DNA of 64,000 bases. It comes from Alphaproteobacteria bacterium. GTDB lineage: Bacteria > Pseudomonadota > Alphaproteobacteria > Rhizobiales > Rhizobiaceae. Numbering within the stretch: position 1 is the first letter of the stretch; the number at the start of each line of letters is the position of its first letter. The stretch covers positions 38,988-102,987 of the forward strand of contig JAHJHT010000006.1 of NCBI GenBank assembly GCA_018823835.1, read 5' to 3'. Below are positions 1-7,792 of the stretch, one piece after another. The position numbers and the translations under genes are program-made. The notes under the pieces are model-generated. The model was not told where the DNA came from, did no database searches, and saw only the letters and a program-made list of their open reading frames with translations.

Positions 1-197
1 TGTCCTCGCCCATCGCCGGCGCGAAATTCTGCCCGACGGGCGGCGTGTCGGCCAAGAACGCGATGGACTATCTCAGCCTGCCCAACGTCAACTGCGTCGG
101 CGGCTCCTGGGTGGCGCCGGACGCGATGGTGCAGGGTGGCGACTGGGCCGGCATCGAGGCGCTCGCGCGCGAGGCAAGCAGGCTGGGCAAGGCCTGA
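1..197 (+). CDS. eda: KDPG aldolase, C-terminal end (partial)
   Basis: Only the last 64 residues are present; the 5' part lies outside the window and the reading frame enters at base 3. The visible segment contains FCPTGGV, then a YLSLPNV stretch and CVGGSW. This is the usual phosphate-binding C-terminal part of 2-dehydro-3-deoxy-6-phosphogluconate / 4-hydroxy-2-oxoglutarate aldolase. The enzyme splits KDPG into pyruvate and glyceraldehyde-3-phosphate in the Entner-Doudoroff pathway. The Schiff-base lysine is upstream and cannot be checked. It ends in TGA and is followed by convergent reverse-strand genes, so it closes its own transcription unit. Confidence 0.85.
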   Translation, partial: SSPIAGAKFCPTGGVSAKNAMDYLSLPNVNCVGGSWVAPDAMVQGGDWAGIEALAREASRLGKA

Positions 198-383
198 TCC
201 CGGAGGGCGCATGGGTTCGGCTGAAGCGCGCAAAAGCGGCGGCCTCGCCGTGGCGGGACATGATGTCTTCCATGGTCGAGGCAACCGGTGGCGGGCGCGG
301 ACAAAGAAACCTTGGTCGCCGCAACGTCGCGGTTGAGCCCCGGCGTATGCCTCAGAGCAAGCACTGCAACCGGGGCTGATACC

Positions 384-758
384 TCACCAGCGATCAAACC
401 ACCGACGATCTCCGAGGTCCTGCTGGTTGATCAGGAGGCCAGCAATCAAGCCCAGCACGCCGCCGAGCAGCAGCGCGGTCGATACCGTGCCGGGATTTTC
501 CCTCACGGCGCCTGTCACGCCCCTTGCCTGGTTGCCCAGCGTCGAGACCGCGCGCGACGCGCGATCTGCAGCGCTTGCGTACCATCCGCCGACCTCATCG
601 CCCGCCGCTTCGGCCTGCTCGGCAAGTGTCCTGTTGATCTTGCCGATCTCGCGCCGCAACTGGGCGATCCGCTTTTCCATGGCTTCGACGGCACTATCGC
701 CCTGCGACGAAGTCCTGCCGTCGTTTGCGGTTTCGCTTCTGCTCGATGGTGTGGCCAT
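384..758 (-). CDS. DUF883/ElaB-like inner-membrane-anchored protein
   Basis: A 124-residue protein. It has a polar, coiled-coil-prone N-terminal half (EAMEKRIAQLRREIGKINRTL and onward, about residues 25-50). A glycine/leucine-rich hydrophobic segment follows near the C-terminus (about 95-110), then a short charged tail. This is the layout of the DUF883 (ElaB/YqjD-like) family, whose E. coli members are membrane-anchored and bind stationary-phase ribosomes; a role here is only inferred. The start at 758 was chosen because AAGGAGG lies at ideal spacing before that ATG. The longer upstream extension has atypical composition and no such site. It is monocistronic and faces the eda remnant. Confidence 0.8.
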   Translation of the reverse strand: MATPSSRSETANDGRTSSQGDSAVEAMEKRIAQLRREIGKINRTLAEQAEAAGDEVGGWYASAADRASRAVSTLGNQARGVTGAVRENPGTVSTALLLGGVLGLIAGLLINQQDLGDRRWFDRW

Positions 759-888
759 ATTCGCCTCCTTGCTGTTCGTGATCCAGCAACGACAAGGCGT
801 TGGGGTAGGTTCCCGCAAGCATCTTATCCCTGCTCCGAATGGCACGAGCATCATCCGCACCCGCGGCCGGCGAGATGCCGACGAAATG

Positions 889-1689
889 TCAGTGCAGCGG
901 CAGGGAGTAGACGCCGATCTCTTCGCCCTTGCCGCGCAGCCTGATGCGACGGACCCGGCAACCGGGATAGTCGGCCGCGACTTCTGCGAAGGCTGTCTCG
1001 CTGACCAGGATTTCGCCAGACCTGGCCTCGGCCTGAAGCCGCGCCGCGACATTTACCGGATCGCCGAGGGCGGTGAAGTCGACGAGCTGGGCGCCGCCGA
1101 CATTGCCGACATAGGCGGTGCCGACATCGATGCCGATGCCGACCGGCAGCAGCGGCTCGCTGTGGCCGTCGAAGCCCAGGGCCAGCATCAGCGCCCGGCC
1201 GGCATCGACCGCCTTGCGCTTGAAATCCGGCCCGGCAAAACCCGGCACGAAGAACGCCATCACCTCGTCACCGATCAGCTTGTCGACGGTGCCGTCGCGG
1301 CTGATGAGGGTGTCGGTGGCAATGCCGTAAAAGCGGTTGAGGAGATGGGCGTAGAGAGTGGGGCCGAGCCTTTCGGCCAGTTCGGTCGAGCCGCGGACGT
1401 CGCAGAACAGGATTGCGGTTTCGACCTCGGCGCCGCCGAGCGGCAGATCCTCGCAGCAGATCGAGCAGATCCTGGGGTTCTTACGCGACGGGCGGAATCC
1501 GACCCAGCGGCAGATCCCGCCGCCGACGCCGCCAAAGGGATTGTTGCAGACCTTGCACCGTGGTGGTCCGGGCAGCACGCGCATTACGCGCCGCATCAGT
1601 TTCAGCGACCGAATGGAGTGGCCGCTCTGCAGTGTTTCGCGCCACTGGTCGCTATGGTCGGATGAATCTGCTTCGATGCGTTGAGCCAT
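889..1689 (-). CDS. Class III adenylate/guanylate cyclase with N-terminal cysteine cluster
   Basis: 266 residues. The catalytic domain (about 85-262) shows FCDVRGST and DKLIGDE, supplying the two metal-binding aspartates (D97, D141). K137 and D210 sit at the base-recognition positions, and N213 and R217 of GDPVNVAAR at the transition-state positions, so it looks active, most likely making cAMP. Before it lies a cysteine cluster (C45, C48, C60, C75, C78, C79; CKVC...C...CSICC) that resembles a zinc or Fe-S site, perhaps a redox or metal sensor. There is no membrane segment. The start at 1689 follows GGTGAGG at good spacing; an in-frame GTG nine codons upstream lacks a site. It stands alone on the reverse strand. 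Confidence 0.88.
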   Translation of the reverse strand: MAQRIEADSSDHSDQWRETLQSGHSIRSLKLMRRVMRVLPGPPRCKVCNNPFGGVGGGICRWVGFRPSRKNPRICSICCEDLPLGGAEVETAILFCDVRGSTELAERLGPTLYAHLLNRFYGIATDTLISRDGTVDKLIGDEVMAFFVPGFAGPDFKRKAVDAGRALMLALGFDGHSEPLLPVGIGIDVGTAYVGNVGGAQLVDFTALGDPVNVAARLQAEARSGEILVSETAFAEVAADYPGCRVRRIRLRGKGEEIGVYSLPLH

Positions 1690-1895
1690 CGTCGCCTCAC
1701 CGAGGCAGTATAGCACAAAAACGGTGCCTTGGCGCGGTTCGTCTGACGTGACCGGTCAAGCCCGCCAGGCGGAGGCAAGAGTGGCTACCGGGCGGCCCGT
1801 GCGTTTCATCGCACATGCTGACGAAGCCCACCGGCCTGAGCCAATGGGCTTCGCATTCCCTCGCCGGTTGAGGGACGCCAGATCGGCGTGGGAAA

Positions 1896-2093
1896 CTAGC
1901 CGCCGCTGTTGGGCGTTGCGGGCGCTTCGACCGCTGGCGCGTCGATCTTGACGTTGATGTCCTTGCCGCCACCGCCACCGAGGTCGATGACGCCCGTCAT
2001 GATCAGCAATATGCCGATGCCGATGACCGCCACGACGATGGCGATAGCGGCGCCGCCGCCACCCGAATTAACGACTACCGGTCCGTCTGCCAT
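1896..2093 (-). CDS. Small glycine-rich single-pass membrane protein
   Basis: 65 residues with one hydrophobic segment (about residues 15-37: AAIAIVVAVIGIGILLIMTG) flanked on both sides by glycine runs (GGGG before, GGGGG after). A short hydrophilic tail is rich in Val, Ala and Pro. No enzymatic motif is visible and I do not recognise a function. The start at 2093 is preceded by GGAG seven bases upstream. It lies 14 bases downstream of a 30-residue membrane ORF on the same strand, so the two probably form a tiny operon. Confidence 0.7.
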   Translation of the reverse strand: MADGPVVVNSGGGGAAIAIVVAVIGIGILLIMTGVIDLGGGGGKDINVKIDAPAVEAPATPNSGG

Positions 2094-2107
2094 GTTCTTC
2101 TCCATCT

Positions 2108-2200
2108 TCACGCTGCAATGAGGCCGAGGCCCAGGAATATGAGGCCAAGGCCGACGATGGGTGCCAGAAGCCATCTCGCTTCGAAAATGCTGTTGTCCAT
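2108..2200 (-). CDS. 30-aa hydrophobic membrane peptide
   Basis: A complete reading frame of 31 codons including TGA. The start ATG (2198-2200) lies behind a strong GGGAGG ribosome-binding site at normal spacing. The first ten residues are polar (MDNSIFEARW). The remaining twenty are almost entirely Leu, Ile, Val, Gly, Ala and Phe with one Pro: a single membrane span ending in Ala-Ala. It precedes the 65-aa membrane protein by 14 bases. Evidence is the site, the composition and the operon spacing; function is unknown. Automatic callers would miss it for length. Confidence 0.6.
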   Translation of the reverse strand: MDNSIFEARWLLAPIVGLGLIFLGLGLIAA

Positions 2201-2346
2201 CACGTCCTCCCGCCTGGTTGATAGCCAACTAAACAGAATCGGATGGATTCAGTTCCGTGCCTGAAATGATAATGGTGAACGATCGCGAAAAACGTTGTCG
2301 GCCGGCGGCTGAGATGGCGTCCTTCAGGTCTGGCCGGCGAGGCTTC

Positions 2347-2616
2347 TTAGCCCGCGAGCAGCCGCGCGCCTTTCAAGGCGCCTTGCTTCAGCCCCTTGAA
2401 TTTCGGCAGCTCGGCGAGCGGCGCGACGAGCAGTTTGTCGGGGGCGTGGCGGCGCTTGACGGCATGGTAGAGCCTCGAGCGGGTCTGACTGCTGCTGACG
2501 AGGTAGAGGCCGTCGTCGAGCTCGACCGCGCCCGCGACGGCCGAGAGATCGGTCGAGGGACCGCGCAGATAGACGAGGTAGAGCGTCTCCCGATTGTTTT
2601 CCTGTCTGGTGGCCAA
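2347..2616 (-). CDS. Conserved hypothetical protein, 89 aa
   Basis: A small basic protein with no signal peptide or membrane segment. The core has an ETLYLVYLRGPSTDL strand, a VELDDGLYLV strand and a basic C-terminus (FKGLKQGALKGARLLAG), suggesting a compact alpha/beta fold. I do not recognise a named family. The TTG at 2616 was chosen because GGGAG lies seven bases before it; ATG codons at 2640 and 2649 in the same frame lack a convincing site. It lies 94 bases downstream of the HWE kinase start-to-stop neighbourhood boundary on the same strand, so cotranscription with the kinase is not evident. Confidence 0.65.
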   Translation of the reverse strand: MATRQENNRETLYLVYLRGPSTDLSAVAGAVELDDGLYLVSSSQTRSRLYHAVKRRHAPDKLLVAPLAELPKFKGLKQGALKGARLLAG

Positions 2617-2709
2617 GGCTGATCTCCCGAGGTGAGGCATCCCGGTCAAGATGCGTCACGCAGGCCGGCTGGCAAGGGGGGACGGAGGCTGCCTGCAGAG
2701 CCGGGAGGG

Positions 2710-4608
2710 TCAGGCCGCTTCGGGCGGCGCGGCGATGGCGACCTCGATGGCGCAGCTGTAAGTGGGGCTGGTCTCGACACGGATGGTGCCAGCATGCTTG
2801 CGCTCGACCAGCTGGGCGATCAGCTTGCTGCCGAAGCCGGTGCCGGACGGCCGCCGGTTCTCGGCGCAGACGCTGTCGGTCCAGACGAGCGAGAGGCGGC
2901 GCGAGCCGTCATCGGCCGTCTTTATCGTCCAGGCGATGGTCACCTCGCCCTCGTCCTGCGAGAAGGCGCCGTACTTGGCCGAATTGGTCGACAGCTCGTG
3001 CCAGATCAGGCCGATATCGAAGCACAGGTCGGCCGGCAGCACGACGTCACGGCCGGAGAGTTTTATGCGGCTCCTGAACGGCTCGAGCACGTCCTCGGCA
3101 AGCGTCGTCAGCCCGGTCTTGGCCCAGCCGCCATGCGAGACGGTCATGTTGGTGCGCGCCATCGCCGCCAGCCGCTGCCCGAAGGTCTGCTTGGCGGTCT
3201 CCATGTCGGGCGCATAGCGCAGCGTCTGCAGGAAGACAGAGTGGGCAAGCTGCAGCAGGTTGCCGGAACGGTGCGCCATTTCGCGCAGCAGCAAGGTGCG
3301 TCGCTCGACCGCCTCCTCCTGGCGCCAGCGCGCGGCAATCACATGCGCCACCGAACAGAGGAAATCGACGTCGGCCTGCGCGAAGGCCTTTGGCCTGGAG
3401 GTGTGCACGCCCAGAACGCCGAAGGGGCGCGCCGAGGAGCCGGCGATTGTGACGCTCATGCCGCTGATGACGCCGTGGTCGATGAGCAGTTGCGGGCCGT
3501 CGAAGCGCGTCTCCGTGCGCAGGTCCGCGACGACGACCGGCTCGCCGGCCTGCAGGGTGTAGCCGGCCTGCGAGGCGCGCTCGATGCCGACGCTCGCCTT
3601 GCCGACGATGCCGTCATGCCAGCCGACGCCGGCCTTGAGATCGAGATGGTCGGCATTGTCGGCGAACTGCAGCACCTTGGCCATCGGGCAGCCGGTGGCT
3701 TCCGAGAGCAGCTCGACGATCTGCTGCATCGCGGTGTCGAAATCGCCTTCCGAAAGCGCGATGGCGCCGATGGTGGAAAGCGCCTTCTGCTGCGCGAGGC
3801 GGGCCGCCATCTCCTGCGCGGCGCGGTCGTGGTCGGTCAGGTCGCGCGACACGACGAGAAAACCCTCGGGCTTGCCGGCGGCGTCGGGCAGCAGGGTCAG
3901 CACCTCGTCCCAGACGGTGACGCGGCCCGAGCTGCTCTCGTAGGAGGCGGAGAAGCGCCCCGAGCCGGTGGCGCGCGCCGAAGCCGCGGCGGCGAGCGCC
4001 GCCTCGCGGTCGGCACCCTTCCAGAAGTCGAAATAGGACAGGCCGACGGCCCGGTCGGGATCGTCGATCTCGAGGCTGGTGCAGCCGCAGGCGTTGATCG
4101 AGCGCAGCCGGCCGTCGAGGCCGATCAGCTTGATGCAGTCCTGGCTGCTTTCGAGCAGATGGCGCGCGAGCACCTCGCTCTGGCTGCGCGCGCGCTCGGC
4201 CTCGCGCCGCTCGGTGACGTCGATGACGGTGTTGACGGCGCCGCGCAACTCCCCGTCGGCCGCGACCAGCGGGCGGGGATTGACGACCACCTGGCGGCGC
4301 TGGCCGTCGCGGCGCTCGACGACGATCTCGATGTCGGCAAGCGGGCGGTTCTCCAGCACGCAGACGGCCATCGGGCAGGCGTCATGCGGCACCGGCGTGC
4401 CGTCGGGCGTGAACATCTTCCAGGAGCCGCACCAGAGGGCTTCGCCGAGCACCGGCCGGTCGCCCCAGAGCGCCACGGCGGGTTCGTTGAAATAGGTGAT
4501 CGCGCCTTCGGCATCGGTCGCGTAGATGGCCACCGATGCGAGATCGAGGACGGATTCGGCGGGCAGGTTGGATGCACGCCACTGGTCTACGAACGCCAAT
4601 CTGTTCAT
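2710..4608 (-). CDS. PAS-PAS-GAF sensor histidine kinase (HWE/HisKA_2 type)
   Basis: 632 residues, no membrane segments, so a cytoplasmic sensor. Two PAS domains (about 17-135 and 150-265) each end in a typical DVTERR or DLTDHD linker. A GAF domain follows (about 285-430) and then an HWE-type kinase core. The H-box reads REMAHRSGNLLQLA, with serine-glycine where the family usually has Val-Lys. The N-box is WHELSTNSAKYGA, and the later W-T-D replaces the usual W-x-E. These changes keep the phosphoacceptor His and ATP-site Asn but mark a divergent member. No response regulator is adjacent, so it is an orphan kinase, possibly feeding a general stress response as many rhizobial HWE kinases do (inference). 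Confidence 0.88.
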   Translation of the reverse strand: MNRLAFVDQWRASNLPAESVLDLASVAIYATDAEGAITYFNEPAVALWGDRPVLGEALWCGSWKMFTPDGTPVPHDACPMAVCVLENRPLADIEIVVERRDGQRRQVVVNPRPLVAADGELRGAVNTVIDVTERREAERARSQSEVLARHLLESSQDCIKLIGLDGRLRSINACGCTSLEIDDPDRAVGLSYFDFWKGADREAALAAAASARATGSGRFSASYESSSGRVTVWDEVLTLLPDAAGKPEGFLVVSRDLTDHDRAAQEMAARLAQQKALSTIGAIALSEGDFDTAMQQIVELLSEATGCPMAKVLQFADNADHLDLKAGVGWHDGIVGKASVGIERASQAGYTLQAGEPVVVADLRTETRFDGPQLLIDHGVISGMSVTIAGSSARPFGVLGVHTSRPKAFAQADVDFLCSVAHVIAARWRQEEAVERRTLLLREMAHRSGNLLQLAHSVFLQTLRYAPDMETAKQTFGQRLAAMARTNMTVSHGGWAKTGLTTLAEDVLEPFRSRIKLSGRDVVLPADLCFDIGLIWHELSTNSAKYGAFSQDEGEVTIAWTIKTADDGSRRLSLVWTDSVCAENRRPSGTGFGSKLIAQLVERKHAGTIRVETSPTYSCAIEVAIAAPPEAA

Positions 4609-4885
4609 GTCACGCGACTTCGATCTTGCGTTTCGTTATCCCTCGCCCAAAGCCATACGACAAAACGCCGCCCCCGCATAGAAAGATCGACTCGCCCCGC
4701 ATGCCCCTGCGGCACCCGAAAGCCGCGGCAATGCGGGGTTCCCGGCGCTGCGATCACATGGTGGCGCGCCCTGCGCAACTGCCCCGCTCGTGCGAAAAAT
4801 GCAGCGCGGGGCAGATTCCAACTTGTAAAGATTTGGAAACAAGCTAGAAAGCCTCCTTACAAATATGAACAACTAGGAGGAGAAC

Positions 4886-5875
4886 ATGTTTGTGACCAGA
4901 TCCATTTCCATCAAGGCACTTGTCCTGGCCGTCGGCCTGGGCACCGCTGCCGCTCCCGCTCTTGCCGCCGAATGGCGCGGCTGGAACATCCACGTCGACG
5001 ACTACCCGGTGTCCATCGCCATGGAATCCTTCATGAAGGAGATCACCGAGAAGACCAACGGCGAGATTTCGGGCAAGATCTACCACAATGGCGTGCTCGG
5101 CGATCAGCCCGACGCGATCGAGCAGACCCGTCTCGGCGCCATCGATTTTGGCGAGTTCAGCCTCGGGCCCATGGGCCAGTCGATCCCCGAGACCAACGTC
5201 GTTTCGCTGCCGTTCATCTTCAAGAGCATTCCGGAGATGTACAAGCTGATGGACGGCGCCGCCGGCGAGGCCATCGGCAAGGGCATGGAGGCCAAGGGCC
5301 TGGTTCCGGTCGGCTGGTACGATGCCGGCGCCCGTTCCTTCTACAACTCGATCAGGCCGATCAACACGCCCGAAGACGTCAAGGGCATGAAGGTCCGCGT
5401 GATGAACAACGACCTCTTCGTCGGCATGATCGAATCGATGGGCGGCAACGCCACGCCGATGGCGTTTGCGGAAGTGTTCCAGTCGCTGAAGACCAACGTG
5501 GTCGACGGCGCCGAGAACAACCCGCCTTCCTACGAGTCGACCAACCACTACGAGGTGGCGCAGTTCTACTCGCTGACCGAGCACCTGATCATCCCGGAAT
5601 GCCTGTGCGTCTCGAAGGTCGCCTGGGACAGGCTGACGCCGGAGCAGCAGACGATCGTCAAGGAAGCCGGCCGCACCAGCGCCGAACTGCAGCGCAAGCT
5701 GTGGGCCGAGCGTGAGAAGGCCAGCATGGAGAAAGTCATCGCCGGCGGCGTCCAGGTCAACAAGGTCGAGGACAAGGCACCGTTCCAGGCTGCGATGGCC
5801 CCGGTCTACGAGAAGTTCCTGGCCGCCAATCCCGGCCTGACGGATCTCGTCAACCTGATCCGCAACGCTGACTGA
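4886..5875 (+). CDS. dctP: TRAP transporter substrate-binding protein (DctP family)
   Basis: 329 residues beginning with a clear signal peptide (about 1-28, cleavage near ALA-AEW), so the protein is periplasmic. It captures an organic acid and delivers it to the DctQM permease. The family hallmark segments are present: GWYDAGARSFYN and VKGMKVRVMNND, with R171 in the position that salt-bridges the substrate carboxylate. A strong AGGAGGAG site precedes the ATG. The gene opens a run of six same-strand genes. A 12-bp GC hairpin follows it before dctQ. The substrate cannot be read from sequence; the RraA-like aldolase and SDR downstream suggest a sugar acid or hydroxy acid. Confidence 0.93.
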   Translation: MFVTRSISIKALVLAVGLGTAAAPALAAEWRGWNIHVDDYPVSIAMESFMKEITEKTNGEISGKIYHNGVLGDQPDAIEQTRLGAIDFGEFSLGPMGQSIPETNVVSLPFIFKSIPEMYKLMDGAAGEAIGKGMEAKGLVPVGWYDAGARSFYNSIRPINTPEDVKGMKVRVMNNDLFVGMIESMGGNATPMAFAEVFQSLKTNVVDGAENNPPSYESTNHYEVAQFYSLTEHLIIPECLCVSKVAWDRLTPEQQTIVKEAGRTSAELQRKLWAEREKASMEKVIAGGVQVNKVEDKAPFQAAMAPVYEKFLAANPGLTDLVNLIRNAD

Positions 5876-5880
5876 CGGCC

Positions 5881-5916
5881 TGCCCGGCGGCCCGCCTTTC
5901 GCGCGGCCGCCGGGCA
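5881..5916 (+). terminator. Intercistronic hairpin between dctP and dctQ
   Basis: A perfect 12-bp stem: TGCCCGGCGGCC (5881-5892) pairs with GGCCGCCGGGCA (5905-5916) around a 12-base loop. No T tract follows, so it is more likely an mRNA-stabilising or partly terminating element that raises dctP output over the permease genes than a full terminator. Confidence 0.7.
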
Positions 5917-5943
5917 CCCCTCCCCGCACAGAAAGATCCGTAG

Positions 5944-6474
5944 ATGCCCGTCCATGCATCGACCGTCGCGCGCGTCGAGGGCGTTCTCGCCCGTGTCAGC
6001 GCCGCCTGCATCTTCCTCGCCTCCTGCGCCCTCGTGGTGCTGATCGTCAGCTTCGGCTGGCTGGTCTTCGGCCGCTACGTGCTGAATGTCACGCCGACCT
6101 GGGTGGAACAGCTCGCCCTGGTGCTGATGGGCTACATCGCCTTCCTCGGCGCCGCCGCCGGCATCTACGAAGACAACCACCTCGGCGTCACCATGTTTCG
6201 CGACGCGCTGCCCGAGCCGGGCCGCCAGGCGGTGATGATCGCCGTCGAACTGGCGCTGGCAGGCTTCGGCGCCGTCATGTTTCTCGCCGGCATCGACCTG
6301 ATGCGCTTCGGCTGGGACACGCTGCTGCCGATGCTAAACGTCCCCGAGGGCATACGCACGCTGTCGGAGGTCTGCTGCGGCGGCCTGATCGTGCTGTTTG
6401 CCGGCACCCGCGCCATCCTGCGCATCGTCACCTTCCCCCGATACGTGTCGGCCGTGGCCGGCGAGGAGCGCTGA
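5944..6474 (+). CDS. dctQ: TRAP transporter small permease (DctQ family)
   Basis: 176 residues with four hydrophobic segments (about 20-45, 58-80, 98-120, 140-162) and the WVEQLALVLMGYIAFLGAA stretch typical of DctQ subunits. It pairs with the large DctM subunit to form the sodium-dependent permease that accepts substrate from DctP. It starts 68 bases after dctP, beyond the intercistronic hairpin, and ends two bases before dctM, so translation of the two permease subunits is probably coupled. Confidence 0.92.
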   Translation: MPVHASTVARVEGVLARVSAACIFLASCALVVLIVSFGWLVFGRYVLNVTPTWVEQLALVLMGYIAFLGAAAGIYEDNHLGVTMFRDALPEPGRQAVMIAVELALAGFGAVMFLAGIDLMRFGWDTLLPMLNVPEGIRTLSEVCCGGLIVLFAGTRAILRIVTFPRYVSAVAGEER

Positions 6475-6476
6475 TC

Positions 6477-7754
6477 ATGGGTCTCGCAATCCTGCTCGGC
6501 GTCTTTGCCGTCGGCGTCGTGGTCGGCATGCCTGTCGCGTTTGCCATGGGCATCGCCGCGGCCTCCGCCTTCCTGTTCGAAGGCTTCCCCACGCTGATGA
6601 CCTTCCAGCGCGCCATGGCCGGCGTCACGGTGTTCTCCCTGCTCGCCATCCCTTTCTTCGTCTTCGCCGGCGAGATCATGCTGCATGGCGGCATCGCCGC
6701 GCGCCTGGTGCGCTTCGCCTCGGCGCTGGTCGGCCACTTCAAGGGCGGCCTGGCGATGGTCAACATCTTCTCCAGCATGCTGTTCGGGGGCATTTCGGGA
6801 TCGGCCATCGCCGACATCTCCGCACTCGGCTCGCTGCTCATCCCGGTCATGAAGGAGCGCGGCTACCGGCCCGACTACGCCGTCAACGTGACGGTGACGT
6901 CGTCGATCGCCGGCATCGTCATTCCGCCGAGCCACAACATGATCATCTTCGCGGTCGCTGCCGGCGGCGGCATCTCGATCTCGAAGCTGTTCCTGGCAGG
7001 CGTGGTGCCGGGCGTCCTGATGTGCCTCTGCCTTGCCGTCGCCGCCTACGTGCTGGCGGTGAAACACAAATACCCGGCCGAGCCCTTTCCCGGCCGCGCC
7101 GCCCTCGGGCGCACCGCGCTCGACGCCCTGCCGGGGCTGGTCACCGCGGTAATCATCGTCGGCGGCACGCTGTCGGGCGTCTTCACCGTCACGGAGTCGG
7201 GCGCCTTCGGCGCGATCTACGCGCTGCTGCTGACCACCTTCTACTACCGCAGCCTGAGCTGGCGCGGCTTCATCATCGCGGTGACCTCGTCGGTGCGCAC
7301 GACGGCCATGGTGATGATCCTGATCGCCTTCGCGAGTTCCTTCGCCTACCTGCTGGCGCTGTACCAGGTGCCGGCGAAACTCAGCGACCTGCTGATTTCG
7401 ATCTCGGACAACAAGTACGTCATCCTCCTGATGATCAACCTGATCCTGCTCCTGCTCGGCATGATCATGGACATGGCGGCGCTGATCCTGATCTGCACGC
7501 CGATCTTCCTGCCGATCGCCAAGAGCCTCGGCATGGCGCCCGAGCATTTCGGCATCATGCTGCTGATAAACCTCGGCCTCGGCCTGTGCACTCCGCCGGT
7601 AGGCACCTGCCTGTTCGTGGGCTGCGCGGTCGGCAAGGTGAAGATCGAGGACGCGGTGCGCACGATCTGGCCCTTCTACCTGGCCATCCTCGCGGCCCTG
7701 CTGCTGGTGACCTACGTGCCGGGCTTCTCGATGTGGCTGCCGGGGCTGTTCTGA
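6477..7754 (+). CDS. dctM: TRAP transporter large permease (DctM family)
   Basis: 425 residues, almost entirely membrane-embedded with about twelve hydrophobic segments. Family signatures visible include FAGEIMLHGGIAARLVRFASALVG, the MLFGGISGSAIADISALGSLLIP loop and GLGLCTPPVGTCLFVGC near the C-terminus. It forms the translocation path of the TRAP transporter with DctQ. Length is normal for the family. Its stop is followed almost immediately by the RraA-like gene, keeping transport and catabolism in one transcript. Confidence 0.94.
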   Translation: MGLAILLGVFAVGVVVGMPVAFAMGIAAASAFLFEGFPTLMTFQRAMAGVTVFSLLAIPFFVFAGEIMLHGGIAARLVRFASALVGHFKGGLAMVNIFSSMLFGGISGSAIADISALGSLLIPVMKERGYRPDYAVNVTVTSSIAGIVIPPSHNMIIFAVAAGGGISISKLFLAGVVPGVLMCLCLAVAAYVLAVKHKYPAEPFPGRAALGRTALDALPGLVTAVIIVGGTLSGVFTVTESGAFGAIYALLLTTFYYRSLSWRGFIIAVTSSVRTTAMVMILIAFASSFAYLLALYQVPAKLSDLLISISDNKYVILLMINLILLLLGMIMDMAALILICTPIFLPIAKSLGMAPEHFGIMLLINLGLGLCTPPVGTCLFVGCAVGKVKIEDAVRTIWPFYLAILAALLLVTYVPGFSMWLPGLF

Positions 7755-7792
7755 GCATGCAGGCGCAACAGATCAAACTGAAAGGAAACCCA

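Noticed and set aside
198..383. Possible small genes between eda and the DUF883-like gene
   Set aside because: Only short overlapping frames of shadow-like composition; no ribosome-binding site or conserved motif seen.
1697..1978. Possible 93-aa reverse-strand gene
   Set aside because: Overlaps the end of the small glycine-rich membrane protein gene in another frame and is Arg/Ser-rich without domain or ribosome-binding site.
4816..4843. Inverted repeats TTCCAA...TTGGAA and CTTGT...ACAAG upstream of dctP as a GntR operator
   Set aside because: Short arms with 11-12-base spacers do not fit the compact FCD-type operator layout; could occur by chance.
2632..5715. Open frame of 1027 codons on the + strand
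   Set aside because: It is the antisense shadow of the HWE kinase and then the wrong frame of dctP; residues are rich in Arg, Gly, Ala and His without any domain, typical of high-GC antisense frames.
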